Shown in pieces: positions 1 to 5,954 of a stretch of DNA of 6,896 bases. Location: NCBI RefSeq assembly GCF_024460475.1, contig NZ_JANFYN010000072.1, positions 1 through 6,896 of the forward strand. The letters run 5' to 3'. The DNA comes from Holdemanella sp. MSK.7.32. Lineage in GTDB: Bacteria; Bacillota_I; Bacilli_A; Erysipelotrichales; Erysipelotrichaceae. Under the pieces are notes generated by a model. It saw only the letters and a program-made list of their open reading frames with translations. It did no database searches and had not been told where the DNA came from. A program made the translations under genes and the position numbers. Position 1 is the first letter of the stretch; each line of letters begins with the position of its first letter.

Positions 1-65
1 CATTACCCTATGTAATCTTATAGCGTATCTAGACCCCAACTATTTTTATATAGTCTTTTAAAAAA

Positions 66-99
66 AAGTGGTTAAAGCCTAAAGGGGCTTTAACCACTT
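66..99 (-). terminator. Intrinsic terminator of rpoN
   Basis: Bases 66-79 (AAGTGGTTAAAGCC) pair perfectly with 86-99 over 14 bp, with a 6-base loop. On the minus strand the stem is followed by a run of T (bases 61-67 are all A on the plus strand), the normal layout of a Rho-independent terminator. It lies directly after, and partly contains, the stop codon of the minus-strand rpoN gene (98-100). On the plus strand the stem is followed only by TTAATTTTG, so it should act mainly for leftward transcription. Confidence 0.9.
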
Positions 100-586
100 A
101 ATTTTGTTTATACTTTCTATTTGATGCGCATGGAATTAGTAACTGTTCACGATATTTTGTGATGGTTCTTCTAGAAATATGGATATTTTCTTTAGCTAAT
201 GCTTTCTTGATACTTTCATCACTGAATGGTTTTGTTTTGTCTTCCAATTGAATTAAATATTTAATTCTTTGTTTGATTTGTTCGGATGTGATTTCTTTAA
301 ATCCTGTGTGACAGAATAAATATTTGATTGGATAATATTTATTGTTGAATTCAAAACCTTTTTGATTGATAGCTCTCGATATAGTAGAGGCATGTAATCC
401 ACATTCTTTGGCTACCATTTCTAGAGTACAATAATTCAATAGACTATTTGAAATGAAGAAATCTTTTTGAATATGACATAGTGTATCCATGATTTGTAGT
501 AGTGTCATGTTTCTTTTTTGAACTGTATTAAGCAGTTGCTTAGCCTCGTTTCTTAGTTTTCTTAAATCTTTAGTAAGATGATTCAT
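98..586 (-). CDS. Sigma-54 C-terminal DNA-binding fragment (frameshifted rpoN)
   Basis: This 162-residue open frame holds the DNA-binding part of sigma-54. Residues 54-77 (356-427) are the helix-turn-helix, with TLEMVAKECGLHASTISRA matching the family pattern of LRDVAEAVGLHESTVSRA type. It is followed by the PIKYLFCH segment. Residues 138-147 (146-175) are the RpoN box SRRTITKYRE, which reads the -24 element. The ATG at 586 lacks a ribosome site, and the same frame stays open upstream to about 835 with recognisable sigma-54 sequence, so I read it as an internal methionine rather than a genuine start. The fragment alone has no core-binding domain and should not act as a sigma factor. Confidence 0.6.
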   Translation of the reverse strand: MNHLTKDLRKLRNEAKQLLNTVQKRNMTLLQIMDTLCHIQKDFFISNSLLNYCTLEMVAKECGLHASTISRAINQKGFEFNNKYYPIKYLFCHTGFKEITSEQIKQRIKYLIQLEDKTKPFSDESIKKALAKENIHISRRTITKYREQLLIPCASNRKYKQN

Positions 587-1290
587 ATCATCAAATTGAA
601 TTGAATAGTTTTGGTTGATCCATTCAAAATGAAATTTATCATCATATATAACTTTGATTTCTGCTTGTAAGACGGGCGCATCTGTAGAATAGTTTGCCGC
701 AGGCTTAGGGTTAAGGGTTTGAATGAAATGAAATCCTTCTTCAAGCTCATCAGGTGTAAGATCAGTTTCTTGTATAATTTTATCATAATTGTGGGATGCA
801 AGCTCTTCAAGAAAATCACATAAAATAGTTCCTGTTCACTGGCTGGATTTTCACTAAGTTCACATTGTACTTTTAATGATTCCTTTAAATTTCTACAAAA
901 ACATCCGTGTGGCTCTGTTCTTTGAAGAATATAGATAGCTTTTTGAACTTGCATTTCAGAATAGGAAGAGATAGATGGAGATGTTTTGAAGTAACCATTT
1001 GAATCTAAAAGGCTAATTAAATATTGGTATAAATCTTCAGGTATTGTTTGGTTTGTACTTTTAAGTTCAGCTTCAATTTTGTCATATAAACTTTGTGTAG
1101 AATGATCATACTCAAGGAATGCATCTGCGTCAGCAGTATATGTTAGAAATGGGTTTGTCTGTGCTTGCTTGCATAAGTATTCTTTTAAGTCTTTTGTATT
1201 ATAAGAAAGGATTTTAAGACTTTGTTCCTTTTGTGAATTAAAGGATTGTTTAATTTTAAGTTCTGGTTTGATTGTGATATTTTGCTTCAT
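583..1290 (-). CDS. Sigma-54 N-terminal fragment (frameshifted rpoN)
   Basis: This is the 235-residue reading frame from the rpoN start codon. Residues 1-50 form region I, which contacts the activator and core polymerase, although it is less glutamine-rich than usual. Residues 84-156 are the start of the core-binding domain, with LLDSNGYFKT (94-103) and RTEPHGCFCRNLKESL (124-139). After about residue 156 the frame is wrong, and the last roughly 79 residues match nothing expected of the family. ATG at 1290 is the only possible start: an in-frame TAG lies 9 bases upstream, and no clear Shine-Dalgarno sequence is visible. If translated as it stands, the product lacks the LNPKP region, helix-turn-helix and RpoN box and could not recognise promoters. 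The TGA stop at 583-585 overlaps the ATG of the next fragment, probably by chance. Confidence 0.6.
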   Translation of the reverse strand: MKQNITIKPELKIKQSFNSQKEQSLKILSYNTKDLKEYLCKQAQTNPFLTYTADADAFLEYDHSTQSLYDKIEAELKSTNQTIPEDLYQYLISLLDSNGYFKTSPSISSYSEMQVQKAIYILQRTEPHGCFCRNLKESLKVQCELSENPASEQELFYVIFLKSLHPTIMIKLYKKLILHLMSLKKDFISFKPLTLSLRQTILQMRPSYKQKSKLYMMINFILNGSTKTIQFNLMI

Positions 1291-1310
1291 GGATACACTA
1301 TATCATTCTT

Positions 1311-1339
1311 TTGAAAAAGTTGATAGAATTAAAGATAAT
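1311..1339 (+). promoter_or_regulatory. Candidate sigma-A promoter for EIIB-1/levR
   Basis: TTGAAA (1311-1316) and GATAAT (1334-1339) are separated by 17 bases, each with 5 of 6 matches to the -35/-10 consensus. The predicted start near 1346 would leave a very short leader containing the ribosome site AAAGGA (1347-1352) before the ATG at 1364. It lies in the 73-base gap divergent from rpoN. No -24/-12 element is seen in this gap, so the regulator appears to be made by the housekeeping polymerase. Such motifs are common by chance in AT-rich DNA. Confidence 0.5.
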
Positions 1340-1363
1340 AGTAATGAAAGGACGGATATTGAT

Positions 1364-1870
1364 ATGCGTGCAAAAATAGAATTGATTCGTGTTGATAATC
1401 GGTTGGTTCATGGTCAAGTTGGGGTAACTTGGGTCAATGCGTTGAACATAGATACAATTGTAGTGGTAGATGATGAGACGGCTATCAATGTATTTTCACA
1501 AAAAATGATGAAGACAATTGCGAAAGCTAGCAATGTGGATATTCGTTTTTATTCGATTGCGGACTTCATGCAGGTCTTGCGACATAATGAAAGCAATCAA
1601 AGATTATTTGTGGTTGTAAGAGATATTCAAACGGTTTATGAAATGTTTAAAAATGGATTAACTCCACAAACTGTGAATATAGGTAATATTCATTATGGAA
1701 GAGGAAGAGTACCCTTTAATAAGAAAATGTATGTATCCGAAGTGGATGTAGATGAGATTAATGAATTAATAGATCAGGGATTTCATTTTTATTATCAAGA
1801 TGTACCTGGCACTTTAGATGAAATTATAGATAAAATTGATTTTGAACGATTGAAAAAGGTGAGAAAATGA
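1364..1870 (+). CDS. PTS mannose/fructose/sorbose-family EIIB, stand-alone copy
   Basis: EIIB proteins of this family are cytoplasmic and carry phosphate on a histidine from EIIA to the incoming sugar. The 168-residue product opens with IELIRVDNRLVHGQVGVTW, where His16 is the phosphorylated residue, and continues with typical elements including VNIGNIHYGRG and YYQDVPG. The start at 1364 is chosen because AAAGGA lies 11 bases upstream and homology begins at once. The frame stays open back to an ATG at 1268, but those 32 residues do not resemble the family and would overlap the rpoN 5' end. The gene overlaps the LevR-type regulator by 4 bases (ATGA at 1867-1870), implying coupled translation. 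It is clearly paralogous to the EIIB at 4658 but more diverged and about 14 residues longer. In Bacillus subtilis the EIIB LevE phosphorylates LevR to switch it off. The placement suggests a regulatory job here, which is inference. Confidence 0.92.
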   Translation: MRAKIELIRVDNRLVHGQVGVTWVNALNIDTIVVVDDETAINVFSQKMMKTIAKASNVDIRFYSIADFMQVLRHNESNQRLFVVVRDIQTVYEMFKNGLTPQTVNIGNIHYGRGRVPFNKKMYVSEVDVDEINELIDQGFHFYYQDVPGTLDEIIDKIDFERLKKVRK

Positions 1871-4584
1871 CGAGTAAACAACTGGTGTACGAGGAAATTA
1901 AGCAGCGTACTTTAGAAAATAATATTGAGGAAAATGAAATATTTACGGCGAATGATTTAGCAACTTCTTTGAATTTGAGTCGAAATACAGTTTCACAATA
2001 TTTAAATGAAGGATTAAAAGACGAATCTATTGTAAAGGTGAATTCACGTCCCGTATATTTCTTTGATAAATCAGCATTGATCAAGAAATGGAATGTCCGT
2101 TTTATTGGAAATGAATTTGCGTCTTTTGATGTATTGAAGGCACAAAAGGAACATGATTTTGATCAATTGATTGGATACAATGGTTCTTTATCATCGATTG
2201 TTGAACAATGTAAAGCAGCCATGTGTTATCCGGATAATGGCTTACCTATCATGATTTATGGTCCCACCGGAACAGGTAAGACTTTGTTGGCAAATACGAT
2301 GTACGACTATGCCTTGCATCAAGGTGTGATTGAATCAAATTCACGCTTTGTTTCCGTAAACTGCTCAGAATATGCGAATAACCCAGAATTATTAACTTCT
2401 AACCTTTTTGGACATGTAAAAGGAGCCTATACTTCAGCTGAAGAAGATCAGGATGGATTAATCAGTCTTGCGAATGGTGGTGTACTTTTTTTGGATGAGG
2501 TTCATTGCTTAAAGGCGGAATGCCAGGAAAAGTTGTTTCAATTCATGGATAAGGGGATTTATCATAAAGTAGGGGATAATGATAATTGGTATAAGTCAAA
2601 GTGTCGCTTGATTTTTGCGACAACAGAAAATCCTCAGAATGCCTTGTTAAAGACATTGCTTCGAAGAATTCCAATCACAGTGAGTGTTCCTTCATTAAAG
2701 GATCGTCCATTATTAGAAAAAAGAGAGTTGATTTATCGCTTACTTGAAGAGGAAGAGTCAAAGCTAGGAAAAGATATGTATATTTCAAATTTAGCTTATT
2801 CAACTTTTCTTGATTATGAGTTTAAGGGAAATATTGGTGAACTAAAAAACACCATTAAGGCGACTTGTGCAAAGGGATTGTTGAATCAGTCCTCTGATAC
2901 TTTACAGATTCATTTGTTGGATCTTCCATCCTATTTTTTTGAAACAATCAAATCAATGCAGTTAAAGACGCATTCACGAGATAATGAGACTTTATTTTCG
3001 ATACATGATTTAAAAGGAGAGTTAAAGCCGGTCATTCCTTTATTACAATTTTATGCGAAATTATTGAATGCATTTGAAGGGGAAGAGGATTTTTCTAAGG
3101 TTGTTGATCAAAGTAAAGTATTGATTCAAAATTTTATTGATTATTTGTTCTTTAAACAAAAATACACGTTGGGAACAACGAACGAAGTATATTTATTGAA
3201 AATTGTGGATAAGATCTATTCAATCGTGATGAATAAATATGCGTTTGTAGTGCCAAATAGTAAGATCAAAATGTATTCTAAATTATTTATGGAGTATGGT
3301 AAAGATATAACGGATACCAAGATTTGGATTGCTTCAAATTATGATTCAATTATGGCATTTTCAACGCAAGTTCGACGACAATTTCCTAGAGCCTACAGTA
3401 TTGCTCAGGAAATTATTGAAAATATTGCTCTGAATCTAGATATTCAAATGGATGAATTTATGCAGGTCGTGATTACTTTGACGGTCGCAAACGATGACAA
3501 GATTGAACATAATGGAACGGTAGGATTGATTCTTTGTCACGGATATTCAACGGCATCAAGTATAGCGGATACGGTAAATCATATTTTGAATCAGCATGTG
3601 TTTGATGGAATGGACATGGAAGTACAAATTTCTATCGATAAGATGTGTTTGATGGTGGATGACTATTTGAGGCGAAAAGCACCTGTAAAAGAGTTGATGC
3701 TTATGGTAGATATGGGAAGTTTAGAAGATATTTATGAAAGAATAAACCCTTTATCTGATTGTAATATTGGAATAATAAATAATGTTTCTACAGCTTCTGC
3801 TTTAGAAGTGGGTAACTTGATGAAGCAGCATATGCAAGCTCGTCAAATTATTAAAACCATCAAAGAAAATTATGAGATGAGTTATCAATTTATTGAAAGT
3901 AAACAGAAGACAGAGGCTATATTGACAGTCTGTGCTACGGGATTTGGTTCAGCAAAGAAAATTGGCGAATTGTTAAAAAATTCTTTACCTAAATCAATAC
4001 CTTTAGAAATTATTCCTTATGATTATCAATCGTTAGTTACACATGGTATAGAGGATAATATATTTTCAGAATATGATGTGAAAATGTTGATTGGTACATT
4101 GGATCCGAAGGTTCCTGGTGTTAAATATATGCCGATGGAAAATATTGTGACAAATGATGAGGTCCATTATTTGCATGAATTGATTGGAAAATATTTATCG
4201 GATGATGAACTTAGAATGTTTAATGAAAATATTGCCAAGAACTTTACTTTGGATAATATTGTAAATCATTTAACAATATTAAATCCTCAAAAAGTTATGG
4301 AGGATGTGGAAGAAATTGTATCTGAATTAGAAAAATTATTTAAATGTTCACTGGATATTACGACAAAAGTGGGCGTGTATGTGCATTTGAGTTGTTTGAT
4401 TGAAAGGTTAATTTTACGTCAAGGAATTGCGGAATCAGAAGGAATGGAGGATTTTGCGAAGAAATATCCGGATTTGATTGAGAGTATAAAGGATATTTTT
4501 AGTGGCGTAGAATATAGATATAGTGTCGAAATTCCAATTCCTGAAATTCGATATTTACTGAATTATTTTAATTTTGATGAATAA
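1867..4584 (+). CDS. levR: LevR-type sigma-54-dependent activator with PRD and PTS domains
   Basis: This is a PTS-controlled AAA+ enhancer-binding protein. Domains in order: N-terminal winged HTH (about 1-67; LATSLNLSRNTVSQYL at 31-46); AAA+ domain (about 100-335) with Walker A GPTGTGKT (132-139), loop GAYTSA (186-191) in place of GAFTGA, Walker B GGVLFLDE (204-211), Arg266/Arg267 as arginine-finger candidates and a GNIGELKN sensor-2 segment (321-328); PRD1 (about 385-545) without an obvious conserved histidine; EIIA-Man-like domain with CHGYSTAS, His558; EIIB-Gat-like domain with VCATGFGSAKKI, Cys689; and PRD2 with YVHLSCLIERLI, His840. In B. subtilis LevR, HPr phosphorylation of the EIIA-like His activates and EIIB-dependent phosphorylation of the PRD2 His inhibits. 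The equivalent residues are kept here. At 905 residues it is near LevR length. It follows the EIIB gene with an ATGA overlap and precedes a sigma-54 promoter, its likely target. The symbol denotes the family; the true sugar may differ from levan/fructose. Confidence 0.93.
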   Translation: MTSKQLVYEEIKQRTLENNIEENEIFTANDLATSLNLSRNTVSQYLNEGLKDESIVKVNSRPVYFFDKSALIKKWNVRFIGNEFASFDVLKAQKEHDFDQLIGYNGSLSSIVEQCKAAMCYPDNGLPIMIYGPTGTGKTLLANTMYDYALHQGVIESNSRFVSVNCSEYANNPELLTSNLFGHVKGAYTSAEEDQDGLISLANGGVLFLDEVHCLKAECQEKLFQFMDKGIYHKVGDNDNWYKSKCRLIFATTENPQNALLKTLLRRIPITVSVPSLKDRPLLEKRELIYRLLEEEESKLGKDMYISNLAYSTFLDYEFKGNIGELKNTIKATCAKGLLNQSSDTLQIHLLDLPSYFFETIKSMQLKTHSRDNETLFSIHDLKGELKPVIPLLQFYAKLLNAFEGEEDFSKVVDQSKVLIQNFIDYLFFKQKYTLGTTNEVYLLKIVDKIYSIVMNKYAFVVPNSKIKMYSKLFMEYGKDITDTKIWIASNYDSIMAFSTQVRRQFPRAYSIAQEIIENIALNLDIQMDEFMQVVITLTVANDDKIEHNGTVGLILCHGYSTASSIADTVNHILNQHVFDGMDMEVQISIDKMCLMVDDYLRRKAPVKELMLMVDMGSLEDIYERINPLSDCNIGIINNVSTASALEVGNLMKQHMQARQIIKTIKENYEMSYQFIESKQKTEAILTVCATGFGSAKKIGELLKNSLPKSIPLEIIPYDYQSLVTHGIEDNIFSEYDVKMLIGTLDPKVPGVKYMPMENIVTNDEVHYLHELIGKYLSDDELRMFNENIAKNFTLDNIVNHLTILNPQKVMEDVEEIVSELEKLFKCSLDITTKVGVYVHLSCLIERLILRQGIAESEGMEDFAKKYPDLIESIKDIFSGVEYRYSVEIPIPEIRYLLNYFNFDE
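4526..4551. promoter_or_regulatory. Candidate upstream activator site (imperfect dyad)
   Basis: TCGAAATTC (4526-4534) and GAAATTCGA (4543-4551) form an inverted repeat with 8 of 9 matched positions around an 8-base spacer. The centre lies about 100 bases upstream of the predicted sigma-54 start near 4639, inside the last codons of the activator gene. Enhancer-binding proteins usually bind dyads 80-200 bases upstream, so position and symmetry fit. AT-rich coding DNA can produce such a repeat by chance. Confidence 0.4.
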
Positions 4585-4591
4585 ATCAATG

Positions 4592-4625
4592 AAAAGCGTG
4601 TTCGACAATAGTTGGCACGCTTTTT
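4592..4625 (+). terminator. Terminator-like hairpin after levR, overlapping the sigma-54 promoter
   Basis: AAAAGCGTG (4592-4600) pairs with CACGCTTTT (4616-4624). The arms enclose a weaker inner stem (4602-4606 with 4611-4615, including G-T pairs) and an AATA loop. It begins 7 bases after the levR stop. The T tract is only five bases (4621-4625) and four of them are in the stem, so termination may be partial. The right arm is the same DNA as the -24/-12 promoter. Confidence 0.6.
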
Positions 4626-4628
4626 GCT
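4612..4628 (+). promoter_or_regulatory. Sigma-54 (-24/-12) promoter of the PTS operon
   Basis: TTGGCACGCTTTTTGCT matches the sigma-54 consensus (TGGCACG-N4-TTGCW) at every defined position, with GG (4614-4615) and GC (4626-4627) exactly 10 bases apart. Transcription should begin about 12 bases after the C, near 4639, giving a leader of about 19 bases that still includes the AGGAGG ribosome site (4643-4648) ahead of the ATG at 4658. It lies directly downstream of a sigma-54 activator gene and upstream of PTS genes, as for the B. subtilis lev operon. Confidence 0.93.
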
Positions 4629-4657
4629 ATTAAAAGAGTGAGAGGAGGCTGATATAT

Positions 4658-5122
4658 ATGCCGAATATACTTTTAACAAGAATCGATAATCGATTGGTTC
4701 ATGGACAAGTAGGAGTTACATGGACAAAGACAATTGGAGCTAATCTTCTTCTTGTTGCGAACGATGAAGCTAGCCAAGACAAGATTCAGCAGCAACTTAT
4801 GAGTGTTACTGCAAAATCATCTGGTGTAGGAATTCGTTTTTTCTCACTTGAGAAAACAGCTGCGATAATTGGTCGTGCAGCACCGAATCAGAAAATATTT
4901 ATTGTCGCAAAAACACCACAGGATGTAAGAACTCTAATTGATAAGGGTGTTCCTATTAAAGAAGTAAATGTTGGCAACATGCACTTTTCAGAAGGAAAAC
5001 ATCAGTTAACTAAAAAGGTATATGTGGACGACCAAGATATGGAAGATTTGAAATACATTTCTTCAAAAGGTGTACATGTATATATTCAGGACGTTCCTGG
5101 AGACGTAAAAACAGAAATTTAG
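4658..5122 (+). CDS. PTS EIIB, mannose family, N-acetylgalactosamine-like
   Basis: This cytoplasmic phosphocarrier passes phosphate from EIIA to the sugar bound by EIIC/EIID. The 154-residue product is the usual length. It begins MPNILLTRIDNRLVHGQVGVTW with His15 as the phosphorylated histidine. The motifs GANLLLVANDEAS (31-43), KIFIVAKTP (79-87) and VNVGNMHFSEGK resemble AgaV/AgaB of the E. coli N-acetylgalactosamine/galactosamine systems more than levan or mannose EIIB proteins. That comparison is from memory. AGGAGG at 4643-4648 sets the start. It is the first gene of the sigma-54 operon, 22 bases before the EIIC gene. It shares DNRLVHGQVGVTW exactly with the EIIB at 1364. The substrate could also be another hexose or amino sugar. 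Confidence 0.93.
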   Translation: MPNILLTRIDNRLVHGQVGVTWTKTIGANLLLVANDEASQDKIQQQLMSVTAKSSGVGIRFFSLEKTAAIIGRAAPNQKIFIVAKTPQDVRTLIDKGVPIKEVNVGNMHFSEGKHQLTKKVYVDDQDMEDLKYISSKGVHVYIQDVPGDVKTEI

Positions 5123-5144
5123 AAATTAGTAGAGGAGAGATATT

Positions 5145-5954
5145 ATGCAGATTACATTAATGCAAGGTATCCTTTTAGCAATCATGACAATTATTGTTGG
5201 TCTTGATTTCTTCTTGGAAGCCTTCTTCGTGTTTAGACCTTTAATGGTATCTACATTTACAGGTATCATTTTAGGTGATGTTGTTTTAGGATTAAAGGTT
5301 GGTGCTTTGATTGAACTTGCCTTTGCGGGATTAACTCCTGCCGGAGGAACTCAGCCACCTAACCCTGTATTTGCCGGGTTGATGGGAACTGTGTTGGCGT
5401 ATACTACAGGTTGTCAACCATCAGCTGCTCTTGGCTTATGTTTACCATTCTCATTCTTAGGACAATATTTAATTTTGTTCTATTATTCAGCTTTTTCATT
5501 CTTCATGGGAAAAGCAGACAAGGCTGCTTCTGAAGCAGATACGGGTGCGATTGCGAAAATTAACTTAACGACAATGGCAATCGTTTCTATTTCTTATGGT
5601 GTTGTAGCTTTCTTGTGTACATATGTTGCCCAAGAACCAATGAAGATGTTTGTTAATTCTTTACCAGAAGTCATTACTCACGGTTTAGAAGTTGCTGGTG
5701 GTATTTTACCAGCCGTTGGATTTGGTATGTTGTTACGTGTAATGATGAAAGCACAATACACACCATACTTTATTGCTGGTTTCTTAATGGCAAGTTTCTG
5801 CGATATGCCTAACTTATTGCCAGTTGCTTTGTTAGGTACAGTTTTCGCATTAATTGATTTCTTTGGTGCAAAACAACGCAAACAAGATATAGAAGAAGCT
5901 TTACAAAATGCTTCAATTGACAGCTTTGGAGGTGACGATAATGTCGGAATCTAA
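5145..5954 (+). CDS. PTS EIIC, mannose/fructose/sorbose family
   Basis: This integral membrane protein forms the sugar channel together with EIID. The 269 residues are mostly hydrophobic, with membrane segments roughly at 8-28, 32-46, 76-90, 95-120, 142-162, 185-200 and 206-240. Family motifs are visible: LIELAFAGLTPAGGTQPPN (55-73) and VAGGILPAVGFGMLL (183-197), followed by YTPYFIAGF (205-213). The layout recalls AgaW/AgaC-type EIIC. The start at 5145 follows AGAGGAGAG (5131-5139). The C-terminal tail of about 25 residues is polar and acidic (IDSFGGDDNVGI) and extends past the last helix. It overlaps the EIID gene by 14 bases, and the EIID ribosome site lies inside this tail's codons, so the tail may be kept partly for that reason. 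The sugar specificity is not proven by sequence. Confidence 0.94.
   Translation: MQITLMQGILLAIMTIIVGLDFFLEAFFVFRPLMVSTFTGIILGDVVLGLKVGALIELAFAGLTPAGGTQPPNPVFAGLMGTVLAYTTGCQPSAALGLCLPFSFLGQYLILFYYSAFSFFMGKADKAASEADTGAIAKINLTTMAIVSISYGVVAFLCTYVAQEPMKMFVNSLPEVITHGLEVAGGILPAVGFGMLLRVMMKAQYTPYFIAGFLMASFCDMPNLLPVALLGTVFALIDFFGAKQRKQDIEEALQNASIDSFGGDDNVGI
5927..5935 (+). promoter_or_regulatory. Ribosome binding site deciding the EIID start
   Basis: TGGAGGTGA is a near-perfect Shine-Dalgarno sequence, 5 bases before the ATG at 5941. It lies inside the end of the EIIC gene and selects this start over the in-frame ATG at 5908, which has no such site and lies before it. Confidence 0.85.

Larger units (their letters stand above)
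98..1290 (-). pseudogene. rpoN: RNA polymerase sigma-54 factor, frameshifted
   Basis: Sigma-54 directs RNA polymerase to -24/-12 promoters and needs an AAA+ activator to open DNA. The first 156 codons (1290 down to about 823) read in one frame and the rest, from about 835 to the stop at 98, in the -1 frame. Restoring one base gives a continuous protein of about 397 residues, a little shorter than the usual 420-480. Family signatures occur in order: a short region I ending TNPFL, a core stretch with LDSNGY and EPHGCFCRNLKESL, LNPKP (701-715, second frame), a helix-turn-helix and a C-terminal RpoN box SRRTITKYRE. The second frame has a stop at 836-838, so the shift lies between about 806 and 836; a lost T in the TTTT run at 822-825 is the simplest reading. 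I see no canonical slippery heptamer there. Either an assembly error or a recent pseudogene; the good conservation on both sides favours error or a very young mutation. Confidence 0.88.

Noticed and set aside
1..60. Short inverted repeats (ATTAC/GTAAT at 2-16, ACTAT/ATAGT at 39-54) near the left edge
   Set aside because: Five-base arms are expected by chance in AT-rich DNA and the context is cut off by the window edge.
583..586. ATGA overlap between the two rpoN pieces as a sign of two coupled natural genes
   Set aside because: The N-terminal frame is already wrong from about 823, sigma-54 sequence continues in the other frame across this point, and there is no ribosome site before 586.
806..836. 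Programmed -1 ribosomal frameshifting in rpoN
   Set aside because: The shift direction would fit -1 recoding, but no X XXY YYZ heptamer is in frame and I know of no precedent in rpoN.
1268..1363. Upstream ATG extending the first EIIB by 32 residues
   Set aside because: The extension does not resemble the EIIB family, overlaps the rpoN 5' end, and lacks a ribosome site; AAAGGA before 1364 supports the shorter protein.
1807..1821. TGGCACTTTAGATGA as a sigma-54 promoter
   Set aside because: It has a good -24 half but no GC 10 bases on and no TTGC; it encodes the conserved PG of the EIIB.
1824..2084. 86-codon minus-strand open frame
   Set aside because: It lies opposite the conserved EIIB and levR coding sequence and shows no family features.
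4590..4606. TGAAAAGCGTGTTCGAC as a catabolite (cre) site
   Set aside because: It needs an extra base relative to the cre consensus and misses the 3' end; its sequence is better explained as the hairpin arm complementary to the promoter.
5678..5881. 67-codon minus-strand open frame
   Set aside because: It is antisense to the conserved membrane segments of EIIC, with no ribosome site or recognisable motif.
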